Source: Aerococcus sp.
Lineage (GTDB): Bacteria > Bacillota > Bacilli > Lactobacillales > Aerococcaceae
Assembly: GCA_030528155.1 (NCBI GenBank)
Contig: JAUMZL010000017.1
Coordinates: forward strand, 1-51,000
Direction: 5' to 3'
DNA: 51,000 bases
Shown: positions 35,509-44,258 of the stretch, in pieces
How positions within the stretch are numbered: position 1 is the first letter of the stretch
How the letters are laid out: each line of letters begins with the position of its first letter
Program-made: the position numbers and the translations under genes
Notes under the pieces: generated by a model
What the model was told of the DNA's origin: nothing
Databases searched by the model: none
The model's input: only the letters and a program-made list of their open reading frames with translations

Positions 35509-36153
35509 ATGATTGAATATCGTACGATAAAAACAACCGGTACCCATGAAATTGTGATCAAAAAATCGCGTTTTATCTGTAATATTGCTCATGTGGAGAC
35601 TGAAGCGGAAGCTGAAGCCTTTATCACCGCCATTAAGAAAGAACATTACAAAGCCACTCATAACTGTGTGGCATATCAAATCGGTGAGAAAAATGAAATC
35701 CAACGTGCTCTGGATAATGGAGAACCCAGCGGAACTGCTGGCATTCCGATGTTGGAAGCACTCAAGCACATGGAACTGCAAAATATAGTCGCTGTGGTGA
35801 CCCGTTACTTTGGTGGGATTAAACTCGGCGCTGGAGGATTAATCCGCGCTTACAGCAACGCCGTCAGTGAAGCGGTCCATGCGATCGGCGTCGTTGAACG
35901 GCGCTTGCAGCGTCCCCTTCACGTCACGGTTGACTATTCATTGAGCGGGCAAATGGATAACTGGATCGCCAATCAACCGTACACCTTGCTGGATACCACC
36001 TACTTGGAGAAGGTGACCTATATCCTTGGTGTGCCGAGCGCTCAGGTCGATCCCCTCAAAGCTGAACTCATCGATTTCACTAATGCTAATGTCACTTTCA
36101 CCGTCGAAGACGAACGTTACGTCGATGTGCCAATCGATCCCGATCCAGCCTAA
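35509..36153 (+). CDS. yigZ: YigZ/IMPACT family protein
   Basis: This 214-residue protein belongs to the UPF0029/IMPACT family (YigZ, Bacillus YvyE). The N-terminal domain (about 1-125) carries IKKSRFICNI, DNGEPSGTAGIPMLEAL and RYFGGIKLGAGGLIRAY, all family signatures. A C-terminal DUF1949-like ferredoxin fold follows (about 135-200). The eukaryotic relative regulates Gcn2. The bacterial role is not established, though a ribosome link is often suggested. AGGAGG lies 10 nt before the ATG. It is monocistronic and divergent from comFA, a common neighbour in Firmicutes. Confidence 0.92.
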   Translation: MIEYRTIKTTGTHEIVIKKSRFICNIAHVETEAEAEAFITAIKKEHYKATHNCVAYQIGEKNEIQRALDNGEPSGTAGIPMLEALKHMELQNIVAVVTRYFGGIKLGAGGLIRAYSNAVSEAVHAIGVVERRLQRPLHVTVDYSLSGQMDNWIANQPYTLLDTTYLEKVTYILGVPSAQVDPLKAELIDFTNANVTFTVEDERYVDVPIDPDPA

Positions 36154-36163
36154 AATTAAACAG

Positions 36164-36209
36164 AAAAGGCCCGACTCCCTTGTTTGATAACAGGAAGTCG
36201 GGCCTTTTT
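36164..36209. terminator. Bidirectional terminator yigZ / aminotransferase
   Basis: AAAGGCCCGACT pairs with AGTCGGGCCTTT (12 bp) around a loop with a further short pairing. T-runs flank it on both strands, between convergent genes. Confidence 0.92.
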
Positions 36210-36214
36210 CCATT

Positions 36215-37402
36215 TTATTTTGTTTTCTCTTTTAGAACAGTAACGAGTTGATTCAATAGCCGTTTCAAGACATCGGTTGGGCAAGCAACATTCAGTCGCT
36301 CAAACCCACTACCTTCCTCACCGAATGCCCGTCCCTCAGTGGGAATGCATTCTGCTTCAATGAGCCAAGATAGCAAGGTATCGTCATCCACATCGAGAGC
36401 GCGGAAGTCTACCCAAGCACAATACGTCCCCTCACTCACTGGTGCTTTGACGAGCGGAAACGCGCGAGCAAAGAAGTCATGCACGTATTGTTGATTAGAA
36501 TGAATTACCTCTAATAAGGCTTGATACCAGGCATTTGCCTGAGTGTAAGCAATGCGCGTCCCTTGATACCCCATCACGTTCACGTGCGTCAATCGCAATC
36601 GCTCGGCTTCCATTTGATAGTGTTCGCGCGTTTGTTGATTAGGAATAATGATTGAAGCACACTGCAAGCCAGCCAAATTGAACGTCTTAGAGGCCGAAGT
36701 GCAGGTGACCAAATGTTTGGTGAGTGTGTCATTTATCTGTGCAAGCGGTTGATGCGTCGTTTTTTCGCTCGTAAAATCACCCCAGATTTCATCGCTAATC
36801 ACATAGAGGTCATTGGCCACACAAATATCAGCGAGACGCATAAGCTCTTCTTTTTCCCATACGCGACCCACAGGATTATGCGGACTGCAAAAAATCAGCA
36901 ATTTATTATTGGGATCTGAAGCAGCTTTTTGGAAAGCTACCTCGTCAATCGTATAACAGCCGTTGTCTTCTCTGAGGGGGACATTGACAACCTTGCGCCC
37001 ACTGGCTTCAATCACCTGGGTAAAGGGCGCATAGACCGGACGAAAAATAATAACGCCATCATTCGGTTCTGTAAAAGCATTTACCCCGGCAAACAGCGCA
37101 TCCACCACACTACTCGTATTGATGATCCAATCTGGCTGAATCGTCCACCGATGATGTTCTTGTTGCCATTGCACGACAGCAGCTAAGAAATCTTCCGTTG
37201 GCCCTGTGTAGCCAAAAACTGGATGTTGCTTCACAAACGTTTGTAAGCCGGCGTAAATTTCCGGTGCGGTTTCAAACTCCATGTCCGCCACCGAAAGCGG
37301 CACCGTTCCCGTGGTCACGTCCGGCTTCATTTCTAGCATTCCTTGCCACTTATAGCTCCCGGTCCCTGTACGATCGGGTGCCTTTGCAAATGCATCGTCC
37401 AT
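36215..37402 (-). CDS. PatB/MalY-type PLP-dependent C-S lyase
   Basis: This 395-residue fold-type I PLP enzyme resembles Bacillus PatB and E. coli MalY (cystathionine beta-lyase activity). Features are SVADMEFETAPEI near the N-terminus, CSPHNPVGRVW, SDEIWGDF and the PLP lysine in SASKTFNLAGLQ. Such enzymes cleave cystathionine or cysteine conjugates to a thiol, pyruvate and ammonia. The nearby mal genes do not make it a MalY regulator. They are 7 kb away and unrelated to MalT control. AAGGGAG precedes the ATG. Confidence 0.88.
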   Translation of the reverse strand: MDDAFAKAPDRTGTGSYKWQGMLEMKPDVTTGTVPLSVADMEFETAPEIYAGLQTFVKQHPVFGYTGPTEDFLAAVVQWQQEHHRWTIQPDWIINTSSVVDALFAGVNAFTEPNDGVIIFRPVYAPFTQVIEASGRKVVNVPLREDNGCYTIDEVAFQKAASDPNNKLLIFCSPHNPVGRVWEKEELMRLADICVANDLYVISDEIWGDFTSEKTTHQPLAQINDTLTKHLVTCTSASKTFNLAGLQCASIIIPNQQTREHYQMEAERLRLTHVNVMGYQGTRIAYTQANAWYQALLEVIHSNQQYVHDFFARAFPLVKAPVSEGTYCAWVDFRALDVDDDTLLSWLIEAECIPTEGRAFGEEGSGFERLNVACPTDVLKRLLNQLVTVLKEKTK

Positions 37403-37437
37403 CTTACTAAACTCCCTTTCGATCTATAGTCATCTCT

Positions 37438-37465
37438 ATTATACCGGGAATTCATCCTTAACAAA
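37438..37465 (-). promoter_or_regulatory. Promoter of the PatB-like gene
   Basis: TATAAT (37443-37438 on the minus strand) with TTTGTT at 16 bp (or TTGTTA at 15 bp) upstream. Confidence 0.5.
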
Positions 37466-37505
37466 GAATAAAATGATGGCGATTCCACTCTCTCTGTCGG
37501 CCGCC

Positions 37506-38027
37506 TTAGAAAGTTAAGTGACGATAATCCGTCGTCAACTGTTCCTCTAGCTCACGGGTGACATGACGCTGAGCCAAACGCCGTTGTTGACGATCAGCGT
37601 AGCCTGAACAGATGAGTTTCTCTTCATCCGTTTCTGGCACAAGTTCAGGGAGAATAAAATTTTCTTTGTCCTTTGGTGTCGCCACAAAAGTCACAAACCC
37701 ACTTGCGCCAAGATAACGCTCCCCTGTTTCTGGGTTCTCGCCGATGATTTTAATAAAGATTTCCATACTACGCTTACCATGTCCGCTAACATAACTTTCA
37801 GTAATCGCATGATTCCCAATCGGAAAGCCTCGCAAAAAGTTTAAATTATCGACCGCGCCGGTGACGCCTGGACAGCGACAAAATTGAATCCCCGACATAG
37901 AAGCTGCATTATCCACATCCTTCAATAATTGACCGCCATACATCATGCCATATTGATTAGCATCCTGGGGGAGGACCATCGTGCCATGAACCGAGAACGT
38001 TTCTGCACAAGTTACTTTTCTTTGCAT
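37506..38027 (-). CDS. Acyl-CoA thioesterase (hotdog fold, YkhA type)
   Basis: This 173-residue protein has the hotdog acyl-CoA hydrolase pattern. MVLPQDANQYGMMYGGQLLKDVDNAASM carries the catalytic Asp/Asn region with the long central helix, followed by DNLNFLRGFPIG. It should hydrolyse acyl-CoA thioesters. The exact substrate cannot be read. It starts 25 bp after the TatD-like gene and is probably in the same transcript. AAAGGATAAG precedes the ATG. Confidence 0.88.
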   Translation of the reverse strand: MQRKVTCAETFSVHGTMVLPQDANQYGMMYGGQLLKDVDNAASMSGIQFCRCPGVTGAVDNLNFLRGFPIGNHAITESYVSGHGKRSMEIFIKIIGENPETGERYLGASGFVTFVATPKDKENFILPELVPETDEEKLICSGYADRQQRRLAQRHVTRELEEQLTTDYRHLTF

Positions 38028-38052
38028 TATTCACTTATCCTTTCTTCCACTA

Positions 38053-38817
38053 TTAATAATAATTGACACCAGCCAAAAAATTTTTAAGGTTCACATCGAC
38101 CTGGCGCAGGATTTGCTTGGAGGTAGTTTTGCGCAACTGAGCAATAAACGTGGCCATGTCCGCTAGTGTCGCTACCCAATCGGCAGGAGACACTTCACGC
38201 GCCCGACCATTCTGCTGATGAGCCCAGGCAATAGAGGTTAAACCATCCGTCTCCAGCAATAATCGCTCAATGGGAACCTGTGTGGCTAAATGCTGCACCG
38301 CTGTATCATAGAATACATCGGGGCCGATCGAAAACCAATACCCTTGTGCTAGATATTCTTTTTGGTAGTGTTCAGCAGAATACCAATGGATGTAATAGCG
38401 ATTCGGATACTGCTTTAATAGGGTTAAACATTCCGCCTCTGCTCCCTTTGTATGGACAATCACCGGTTTCTGTAAGGCCTGTGCTAATTGTAATTGGGCA
38501 ATAAATATCGGACGTTGTATTGCCAAAGGGATCGTTGTCCATTCTCGATCCAGCCCAATTTCACCAATCACATCCGCTTGCTGGTAATAGGTCTTTAAAT
38601 CTGACACCAGATAGCGATCACTGTCCCAGGGGTGGATACCGAAACTACGCATAACTTTAGCTAGTCCTTGCAAATGTTGAGTGCCCCACTGCCATTCTTT
38701 GGCTGATTGATGATTAACAATGGTACGCATGTGCGTGTCTGTTAATGTTTTTACCAAACTTGCTCGCTGCTCCAGATGCGTATGGCCATCGCTCCACGGC
38801 CCTAGTAATTCTGCCAT
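38053..38817 (-). CDS. TatD-family metal-dependent hydrolase
   Basis: This 254-residue amidohydrolase-fold protein has the TatD metal ligands: HTHLE near residue 12, a glutamate in IGEIGLDREW, histidines in VIVHTKGAEAE and YIHWYS, and aspartate in LLETDGLTS. Relatives are 3'-5' DNA exonucleases. It is less typical than the TatD next to metS-rnmV, so it is likely a divergent paralog. The frame runs to 38880, but AAAGGAAGG lies before the ATG at 38817 (MAELLGPWSDGHTH). Confidence 0.87.
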   Translation of the reverse strand: MAELLGPWSDGHTHLEQRASLVKTLTDTHMRTIVNHQSAKEWQWGTQHLQGLAKVMRSFGIHPWDSDRYLVSDLKTYYQQADVIGEIGLDREWTTIPLAIQRPIFIAQLQLAQALQKPVIVHTKGAEAECLTLLKQYPNRYYIHWYSAEHYQKEYLAQGYWFSIGPDVFYDTAVQHLATQVPIERLLLETDGLTSIAWAHQQNGRAREVSPADWVATLADMATFIAQLRKTTSKQILRQVDVNLKNFLAGVNYY

Positions 38818-38934
38818 CTTTTGCGCCTTCCTTTCTGGTATGATGGTGAATGAGTGGATTTTTAGTGCGGGGGAAACCATTTTTCATAACGAGTCATCAA
38901 ACCAACGTACATCACACCTTCTCATCGCGCTTTT

Positions 38935-38964
38935 ATCATAGAATACCCCGTCAGCATGTGGCAA
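38935..38964 (-). promoter_or_regulatory. Probable promoter of the TatD-like / thioesterase pair
   Basis: TTGCCA (38964-38959 on the minus strand) and TATGAT (38940-38935) are separated by 18 bp. Confidence 0.45.
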
Positions 38965-39151
38965 TAAATACTACTTGTTTATGCATACCCCAATGAAAGT
39001 TTACTCTAATGCCACTCCTCTTAACCAAAATAGAGGAACTTCCGAAATCTCCACGCCATTTCAGTCGCATACCTCTTCCTTAAAAGGTCTTCCCGTCTTG
39101 CCAATAAAAAATAAGTATTTGAAATTTATTTCATATTATCGTTGAAAAATA

Positions 39152-39180
39152 TTGCATATCTATGCAAAAACGAGTATGCT
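39152..39180 (+). promoter_or_regulatory. deo operon promoter with overlapping palindromic operator
   Basis: TTGCAT (39152-39157) and TATGCT (39175-39180) are separated by 17 bp. The -35 is also the left arm of a perfect inverted repeat, TTGCATA-TC-TATGCAA (39152-39167). A repressor bound there would block RNA polymerase, and the operon's own DeoR is the obvious candidate. A looser TGAAAT/ATTTCA repeat lies upstream at about 39119-39132. Confidence 0.65.
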
Positions 39181-39190
39181 GATGCTATAA

Positions 39191-39310
39191 AGTTAGTCAT
39201 GACACTTGGAGACTGCCGGCAAGCATTTGATTTCTCTGACGGCTGTGGCTAACTGAAAGTGGCTTGGGGCGTCGCTACTCCTCTTGCGACGCCCACCACT
39301 CAATATTTTT
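39191..39310 (+). promoter_or_regulatory. Structured deo leader with terminator-like hairpin
   Basis: AGTTAG (39191-39196) pairs with CTAACT (39249-39254), enclosing GCCG/CGGC. A second hairpin pairs GGGCGTCGC (39267-39275) with GCGACGCCC (39286-39294), extended by AGTGG/CCACT, and is followed by CAATATTTTT. This resembles an attenuator. I recognise no riboswitch class. Confidence 0.45.
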
Positions 39311-39318
39311 AATCATTT

Positions 39319-39333
39319 TTGGAAGCGTTTTAT
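39319..39333 (+). promoter_or_regulatory. Weak cre-like site upstream of deoC
   Basis: TTGGAAGCGTTTTAT keeps the TGnAAnCG half of a CcpA site, but lacks the final C of the other half. CcpA control of deoxynucleoside catabolism is known in Bacillus. Confidence 0.3.
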
Positions 39334-39355
39334 TTAAAGTTATGGAGGAACAGGA

Positions 39356-40018
39356 ATGGAATTGACAAATCAGGAATTAGCAAAATACATCGACCATACC
39401 CTATTAGCAGCCAATGCCACAGCTGATGATATCAAAAAGATCTGTGCGGAGGCTAAACAATTCAACACGGCTTCTGTTTGTGTGAACTCATACTGGATCC
39501 CTCTCGTTGCCGAAGAATTAAAAGGCTCTACGGTTAACCCAATCAGCGTTGTTGGTTTCCCATTTGGTGCCGGTAACACTGAAGGAACTGTTGCCGAAAC
39601 TGAACAAGCCATTAAAGACGGTGCGGAAGAAATTGACATGGTCATCAACATTGGTGCTTTACGCGATAAACAAGATGATGTCGTCTACAACGACATCAAA
39701 GCCATCGCAGATAAGACCCATGAATATGGCAAATTATTAAAAGTGATTCTCGAAACGGCCTATCTTACGGATGAAGAAAAAATTCGTGGCTGCGAGCTCG
39801 CAATTAAAGCTAATGCTGATTTTGTTAAAACTTCTACCGGCTTCGGTGGTGGCGGTGCAACCTTAGCTGATGTTAAGCTCATGCGTGAAACCGTTGGCGA
39901 TCAAGCAGGGGTGAAAGCCTCTGGTGGCATCCACACTCGCGAGGAAGCACTGGCGATGATTGAGGCTGGTGCTAGTCGTTTAGGAATGAGCGCAACAGTC
40001 GCTGTGCTTTCGGAATAA
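39356..40018 (+). CDS. deoC: Deoxyribose-phosphate aldolase
   Basis: This 220-residue TIM-barrel class I aldolase cleaves 2-deoxyribose-5-phosphate to acetaldehyde and glyceraldehyde-3-phosphate. The Schiff-base lysine is in DFVKTSTGFGGGGAT (Lys158). The N-terminal IDHTLLAANAT, the EIDMVINIGAL segment and the C-terminal VKASGGIHT are family-typical. GGAGGAACAGGA precedes the ATG. It is the first gene of deoC-deoB-deoR-pdp-pnuC. Confidence 0.97.
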   Translation: MELTNQELAKYIDHTLLAANATADDIKKICAEAKQFNTASVCVNSYWIPLVAEELKGSTVNPISVVGFPFGAGNTEGTVAETEQAIKDGAEEIDMVINIGALRDKQDDVVYNDIKAIADKTHEYGKLLKVILETAYLTDEEKIRGCELAIKANADFVKTSTGFGGGGATLADVKLMRETVGDQAGVKASGGIHTREEALAMIEAGASRLGMSATVAVLSE

Positions 40019-40072
40019 ATTAATCACCTAGACATTCGGTGAACACTCTATCATTAGAAAGGACGTCGAAAC

Positions 40073-41281
40073 ATGCCTGATTACAAACAATACAAACGCA
40101 TCTTTGGTCTCGTCTTAGACTCGGTCGGTGCCGGAGAGGCTCCTGATGCTGCTGACTTCGATGATGTTGGCGCGGACACCCTCGCTCACCTCGGTGAATT
40201 CTTCAAAGGGGAATTGAAACTCCCTAACCTGCAAAAACTAGGCGTTTCTAATATGTATGACAATGGCATTCCTAACCTGCCAAAAGTCAATCAGCCTGCG
40301 GGTTATTACGGCAAAATGCGCGAAGTTTCTGTCGGCGTGGACAGTTTGGAAGGACATTGGGAAATGATGGGCTTGCCTGTCATGTTCAGCTTTGATCATT
40401 TTCCTGATGGCTTCCCTGATGATCTTCTCGACAAAATCAGCACCTATGCTAAGCGTGGTATCATCAAAGCGGCTAACCGCCCAATCTCTGGGACAACAGT
40501 TATTGCTGAATATGGAGAAGAACAGCTCAAAACAGGCGATTTAATCATTTATACATCTGGGGACTCTGTGTTACAAATTGCTGCCAATACTGCGGTCATT
40601 CCACTTGAAGAACTCTATGACATTTGTCGCTATGCGCGTTCCATCGTGAATGGTCCAGAATACCGTTTGGGCCGGGTCATTGCTCGTCCTTATGTGGGCG
40701 ATGACGCAGAACACTTCGAACGTACCAGTGACCGTCATGACTTTGCCTTTGAGCCATACGCAGCTACCGCCCTCGACCGCCTTCAACAAGAGGGCTTCAA
40801 GACCATTGGCGTGGGTAAAATCAACGACATTTTCACTGGTCGTGGGATCGATGAAGGCTTCCATAACGACTCCGATATGGACGGCATGGACCACGTACTG
40901 ACTGTTATGGACGAAGAATTTACTGGTTTCTGCTTCACCAATTTGGTCGATTTTGATGCGAAATTCGGTCATCGTCGTAACGCCCAGGGGTACGGTGAAA
41001 ACTTAATGGCTGTTGATCAACGTATTGGCGAAGTGATGGCTAAAATGCAGCCTGATGATCTCTTAATGATCACCGCTGACCATGGCAATGACCCAACGTT
41101 CAAAGGAACCGATCATACTCGCGAACTCGTACCGCTCCTGGTTTACTCACCAAGCATGACGGCAGGTCAAGGACTCGGTATTCGTGACACTTATGCCGAT
41201 TTCGGAGCGACAATCCTTGATAACTTCAACCTATTAACGGCCGAAGACAAAGGCACGAGCTTCCTTGATGCCTTACATTAG
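40073..41281 (+). CDS. deoB: Phosphopentomutase
   Basis: This 402-residue alkaline-phosphatase-superfamily mutase converts (deoxy)ribose-1-phosphate to the 5-phosphate. Metal-binding motifs include [11 protein letters not shown] (Asp16) and [19 protein letters not shown]. The nucleophile segment reads [13 protein letters not shown] (88-100). In the E. coli and Bacillus enzymes it is GKDT, so Ser91 stands in for Thr and Val89 for Lys. From memory, lactobacilli also have Ser here. Everything else looks intact, so I expect it to be active. GAAAGGACG precedes the ATG, 54 bp after deoC. Confidence 0.95.
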   Translation: MPDYKQYKRIFGLVLDSVGAGEAPDAADFDDVGADTLAHLGEFFKGELKLPNLQKLGVSNMYDNGIPNLPKVNQPAGYYGKMREVSVGVDSLEGHWEMMGLPVMFSFDHFPDGFPDDLLDKISTYAKRGIIKAANRPISGTTVIAEYGEEQLKTGDLIIYTSGDSVLQIAANTAVIPLEELYDICRYARSIVNGPEYRLGRVIARPYVGDDAEHFERTSDRHDFAFEPYAATALDRLQQEGFKTIGVGKINDIFTGRGIDEGFHNDSDMDGMDHVLTVMDEEFTGFCFTNLVDFDAKFGHRRNAQGYGENLMAVDQRIGEVMAKMQPDDLLMITADHGNDPTFKGTDHTRELVPLLVYSPSMTAGQGLGIRDTYADFGATILDNFNLLTAEDKGTSFLDALH

Positions 41282-41302
41282 TTAAACAGAGGGCTGATTG
41301 CA

Positions 41303-42262
41303 GTGAAAGAAAAAATTAAAAAGAGCATTAAAGTCGCTCAACTTTATTATTTAGAGAACAAGAGTCTCACGGCGATCAGCAAACAAACAGGGATGTCGGT
41401 CGCCACGGCCTCGCGCCTATTGCAATATGCAAAAGATGTCGGGGTCGTGAAGATCGATATTACTAACCCCTATTTCAGCGCTAAAGAACTCGCCGAAACG
41501 CTCAGTGATCATTACCAAGTTCCTATCCAAGTTGTTCCCAATCTCTATGGTAACGAAACTAATCCGCTCGCGAGTCTCGGTCAATACGTGGCTAGCTACC
41601 TGCGTGAAGTGATTCATCCCCACGATATTCTCGGGATCGGGTGGGGGAAAACCATCAAAGCCATTGCGGATCATCTGATCGACTACCCGCTGGAAGATGT
41701 TCAGGTCGTGCAACTGAAAGGACATGCTAGTCTCTCAGCAGCCGATAACTATGCAATGGATGGCATCAACGCTTTCGGACGTGCCTTTCACACCAAGCCT
41801 AATTTCTTACCATTACCGACAATTTTTGATACAGCGCGTACCAAAACGCTCGTGGAGGAGGATCGCTATATTCATCGTATCCTCGAACTGGGACGCCAAG
41901 CCAATGTGGCCTTATACACGGTTGGATCCGTGAAAAACAACGCCCTTTTCTTCCAACTAGGGTTCCTCGACCAGAAGGAAATTGAATCGTTACAAGCAGA
42001 AGCGGTTGGCGACATTGTCTCACGTTTTTATGATAAAAATGGGCAGATTGTTAATAAAGGCTTGGATGATCGGACAGTTGGGATCTCACTAGAAGATCTC
42101 AAGCAAAAAGAGCGACGGATCCTTGTCGCTACAGGTAGCCGAAAAGTGATTGCTTTCGATGTGGCCGTACGTACCGGACATTGCTCCGAAGCCATTATTG
42201 ATGAACAACTTGGCCAGGCACTACTCGATTTAATGGAGGTAAATACAGATGAGAATGGTTGA
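41303..42262 (+). CDS. deoR: SorC/DeoR-type deoxyribonucleoside regulator
   Basis: This 319-residue regulator has an N-terminal helix-turn-helix (about 12-50, LTAISKQTGMSVATASRLLQYAKDVGVVKI) and a C-terminal sugar-phosphate-binding domain (about 55-315, GIGWGKTIKAI and DTARTKTLVEE). It matches Bacillus DeoR, a SorC-family repressor induced by deoxyribose-5-phosphate, not E. coli DeoR. The start is GTG with GAGGG about 9 nt upstream. It overlaps pdp by 14 bp. The gene sits inside the operon it should control, so it would be autoregulated through the operator at 39152-39167. Confidence 0.92.
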   Translation: MKEKIKKSIKVAQLYYLENKSLTAISKQTGMSVATASRLLQYAKDVGVVKIDITNPYFSAKELAETLSDHYQVPIQVVPNLYGNETNPLASLGQYVASYLREVIHPHDILGIGWGKTIKAIADHLIDYPLEDVQVVQLKGHASLSAADNYAMDGINAFGRAFHTKPNFLPLPTIFDTARTKTLVEEDRYIHRILELGRQANVALYTVGSVKNNALFFQLGFLDQKEIESLQAEAVGDIVSRFYDKNGQIVNKGLDDRTVGISLEDLKQKERRILVATGSRKVIAFDVAVRTGHCSEAIIDEQLGQALLDLMEVNTDENG

Positions 42263-43550
42263 TATTATTCACGATAAACGGGAAGGAAAAGCCCTCACCG
42301 ATGAACAATTACAATTCTTTGTGGATGGCGTCGTTGACGGCTCATTACCGCAATACCAAATTAGTGCTTTGTTGATGGCTATTCATTTCCAAGGCATGAC
42401 CACCGAAGAAACCTCAAAACTCACACTCATGATGGCGCATTCCGGCGATACTATGGACCTCTCCAGCATTCCGGGGATCAAGGTAGATAAACATTCTACT
42501 GGCGGTGTGGGCGACAAAGTGAGCCTCCCTCTAGCTGCTCTAGTTGCTGCTTTGGACATTCCGGTTCCTATGATTTCCGGCCGTGGACTTGGTCACACGG
42601 GAGGAACGCTTGATAAATTGGAAGCGATCCCAGGTTATCAAATTGAAATCAGCACCGAAGATTTCATCAAACAAGTAGCTGAAGAAAAATGCGCGATCAT
42701 CGGGCCAACCGGTTCCTTCGCTCCGGCAGATAAACCGATCTACGCCCTACGCGACGTCACCGATACGACTGATGTCATGCCACTGATGGTTTCCTCTATC
42801 ATGAGCAAAAAAATTGCCGCTGGTGCTGATGCCATTGTTATTGATGTGAAGACTGGTGCTGGTGCTTTCATGAAGACTTTGGAAGACTCCACAGCTCTTG
42901 CTAAAGCGTTAGTAAAAACTGCCAATGCTGCCGGTATGAAGGCCATTGCAGTGATTTCTGATATGAACCAACCTCTTGGCAACAAAGTCGGCAATGCTCT
43001 CGAGATTGAAGAATCGATTGATCTACTTAAAGGCAAAGCACCAAAAGACATTACGGAAATCACCTTGACCTTGGCTAGCTACATGGTCGTTCTCGGTGGC
43101 AAAGCCAAAGATCAAGCAGAAGCTCGTCAATTGCTGGAAGGTGTCATTGCAGACGGTAGCGCACTCGCCCGCTTCAAAGCCATGGTGGAAGCACAACACG
43201 GGGATGGTCGCGTCATCGATGACTACTCCTTATTGCCACATGCCAGCTATCAATGGCCGCTCGTTGCCAAAACCTCAGGTGTCATCACGAAAATTGCGGC
43301 TGATAGTGTGGGCATCGCCAGCATGATGCTTGGTGGGGGACGCCAAGCGACCGACGATACCTTGGACTATGCCGTGGGGATTGAATTAGAAAAGAAAGTT
43401 GGCGACAAAGTGGAAATTGGCGATACTATCTTAACCATCCATGCCAACCAAGAAGATGTCGAAGAAGTTAAACAACTCCTGTACGACCATATTGATATTG
43501 CGGATCAAGGCCAACCTTATCCAATGATCTACGACATCATTACCGAATAA
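42249..43550 (+). CDS. pdp: Pyrimidine-nucleoside phosphorylase
   Basis: This 433-residue homodimeric enzyme phosphorolyses thymidine, uridine and deoxyuridine to the base and (deoxy)ribose-1-phosphate, feeding DeoB. The N-terminal MRMVDIIHDKREGKALTDEQ, the phosphate region KHSTGGVGDKVSLPLA and the signature SGRGLGHTGGTLDKLEAIPGY are present. GGAGGTAAAT, inside the end of deoR, precedes the ATG. A purine phosphorylase (deoD) is not in the operon. Confidence 0.96.
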   Translation: MRMVDIIHDKREGKALTDEQLQFFVDGVVDGSLPQYQISALLMAIHFQGMTTEETSKLTLMMAHSGDTMDLSSIPGIKVDKHSTGGVGDKVSLPLAALVAALDIPVPMISGRGLGHTGGTLDKLEAIPGYQIEISTEDFIKQVAEEKCAIIGPTGSFAPADKPIYALRDVTDTTDVMPLMVSSIMSKKIAAGADAIVIDVKTGAGAFMKTLEDSTALAKALVKTANAAGMKAIAVISDMNQPLGNKVGNALEIEESIDLLKGKAPKDITEITLTLASYMVVLGGKAKDQAEARQLLEGVIADGSALARFKAMVEAQHGDGRVIDDYSLLPHASYQWPLVAKTSGVITKIAADSVGIASMMLGGGRQATDDTLDYAVGIELEKKVGDKVEIGDTILTIHANQEDVEEVKQLLYDHIDIADQGQPYPMIYDIITE

Positions 43551-43581
43551 TACTTCATTCATAGAAAAGAGGGTAACAGCA

Positions 43582-44235
43582 ATGAACGAAAAAACACGTC
43601 GCATTTTTAACTGGACAGTAACCATTGCCATGGTCCTGCTTACCGGGTATGGTTCTTTCAAAAATGGTTGGCTCTCACTCGCTAATTTAGTCAGCTGGTT
43701 AGGATTATTGGGGACAATTGGTTTGGCTTACGCTAAACAATGGAACTTCCCATTCAACATGGCACAGAACTTATTTGCTGCTGTTCAAGGTGGGGTATCC
43801 CGCTTATACGGTGACATGTTCATGAGTATCTTCTACTTTCTCTCTCAAATTTATGGGATCTATAACTGGAAGAATCATAAAACGGAAAGTGGCGAGTTGA
43901 AAATTGTTAAGCAATCCAATTGGCCCGTTATTATTGGTGCTGTGGTTATCGGTGGTTTTGTGCTCGGTTTGGTGAGCTACCTTATGGGTGGGGAATACAT
44001 TTTCCTCGATGCTTTCAATAATGCCACAGCTATCGTTGCTCAGGTACTCCAAATGCGGCGTAACCGCGGGGGCTGGATCTTATGGATCATTACTAATGTG
44101 ATCGGAGTTTACATCTGGTTTGGTGTGGGTCAACCACAAATGGCGATTATGTACCTCGTATTCACCCTCAATGCACTGCGGGGATTGGTAAACTGGAATG
44201 CTGGGGCAACTGATGAAGAAGGGATTGCCCTTTAA
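43582..44235 (+). CDS. pnuC: PnuC-family transporter, possibly for deoxynucleosides
   Basis: This 217-residue membrane protein has about seven helices of the PnuC fold. It contains YGDMFMSIFYFLSQIYGIYNW (about 73-95) and GGWILWIITNVIGVYIWFGV (about 168-188). PnuC imports nicotinamide riboside, but the family also has members assigned to thiamine, riboflavin and, by gene context, deoxynucleosides (PnuN). As the last gene of a deo operon and with no NAD gene nearby, nucleoside import is the better guess. This is inference. GAGGG precedes the ATG, 31 bp after pdp. Confidence 0.88.
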   Translation: MNEKTRRIFNWTVTIAMVLLTGYGSFKNGWLSLANLVSWLGLLGTIGLAYAKQWNFPFNMAQNLFAAVQGGVSRLYGDMFMSIFYFLSQIYGIYNWKNHKTESGELKIVKQSNWPVIIGAVVIGGFVLGLVSYLMGGEYIFLDAFNNATAIVAQVLQMRRNRGGWILWIITNVIGVYIWFGVGQPQMAIMYLVFTLNALRGLVNWNAGATDEEGIAL

Positions 44236-44258
44236 TGCGCGATTATCTTAAACAGAAT

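Larger units (their letters stand above)
38818..39355. other. Divergent intergenic region TatD-like / deoC
   Basis: No gene is visible. The left part holds the TatD-like promoter. The right part holds the deo operator-promoter (39152-39180) and a structured leader. About 38965-39120 shows nothing recognisable. Confidence 0.6.

Noticed and set aside
36215-37402. MalY as regulator of the nearby mal genes
   Set aside because: The E. coli MalY effect depends on MalT, and here a LacI-type MalR is present. The gene is more likely a PatB-type C-S lyase.
39187-39260. Purine, preQ1, THF or ZTP riboswitch in the deo leader
   Set aside because: I looked for the conserved cores of these classes as I remember them and found none. 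I keep only the structural observation.
40571-40972. 133-codon minus-strand frame
   Set aside because: Antisense of deoB, no start signal.
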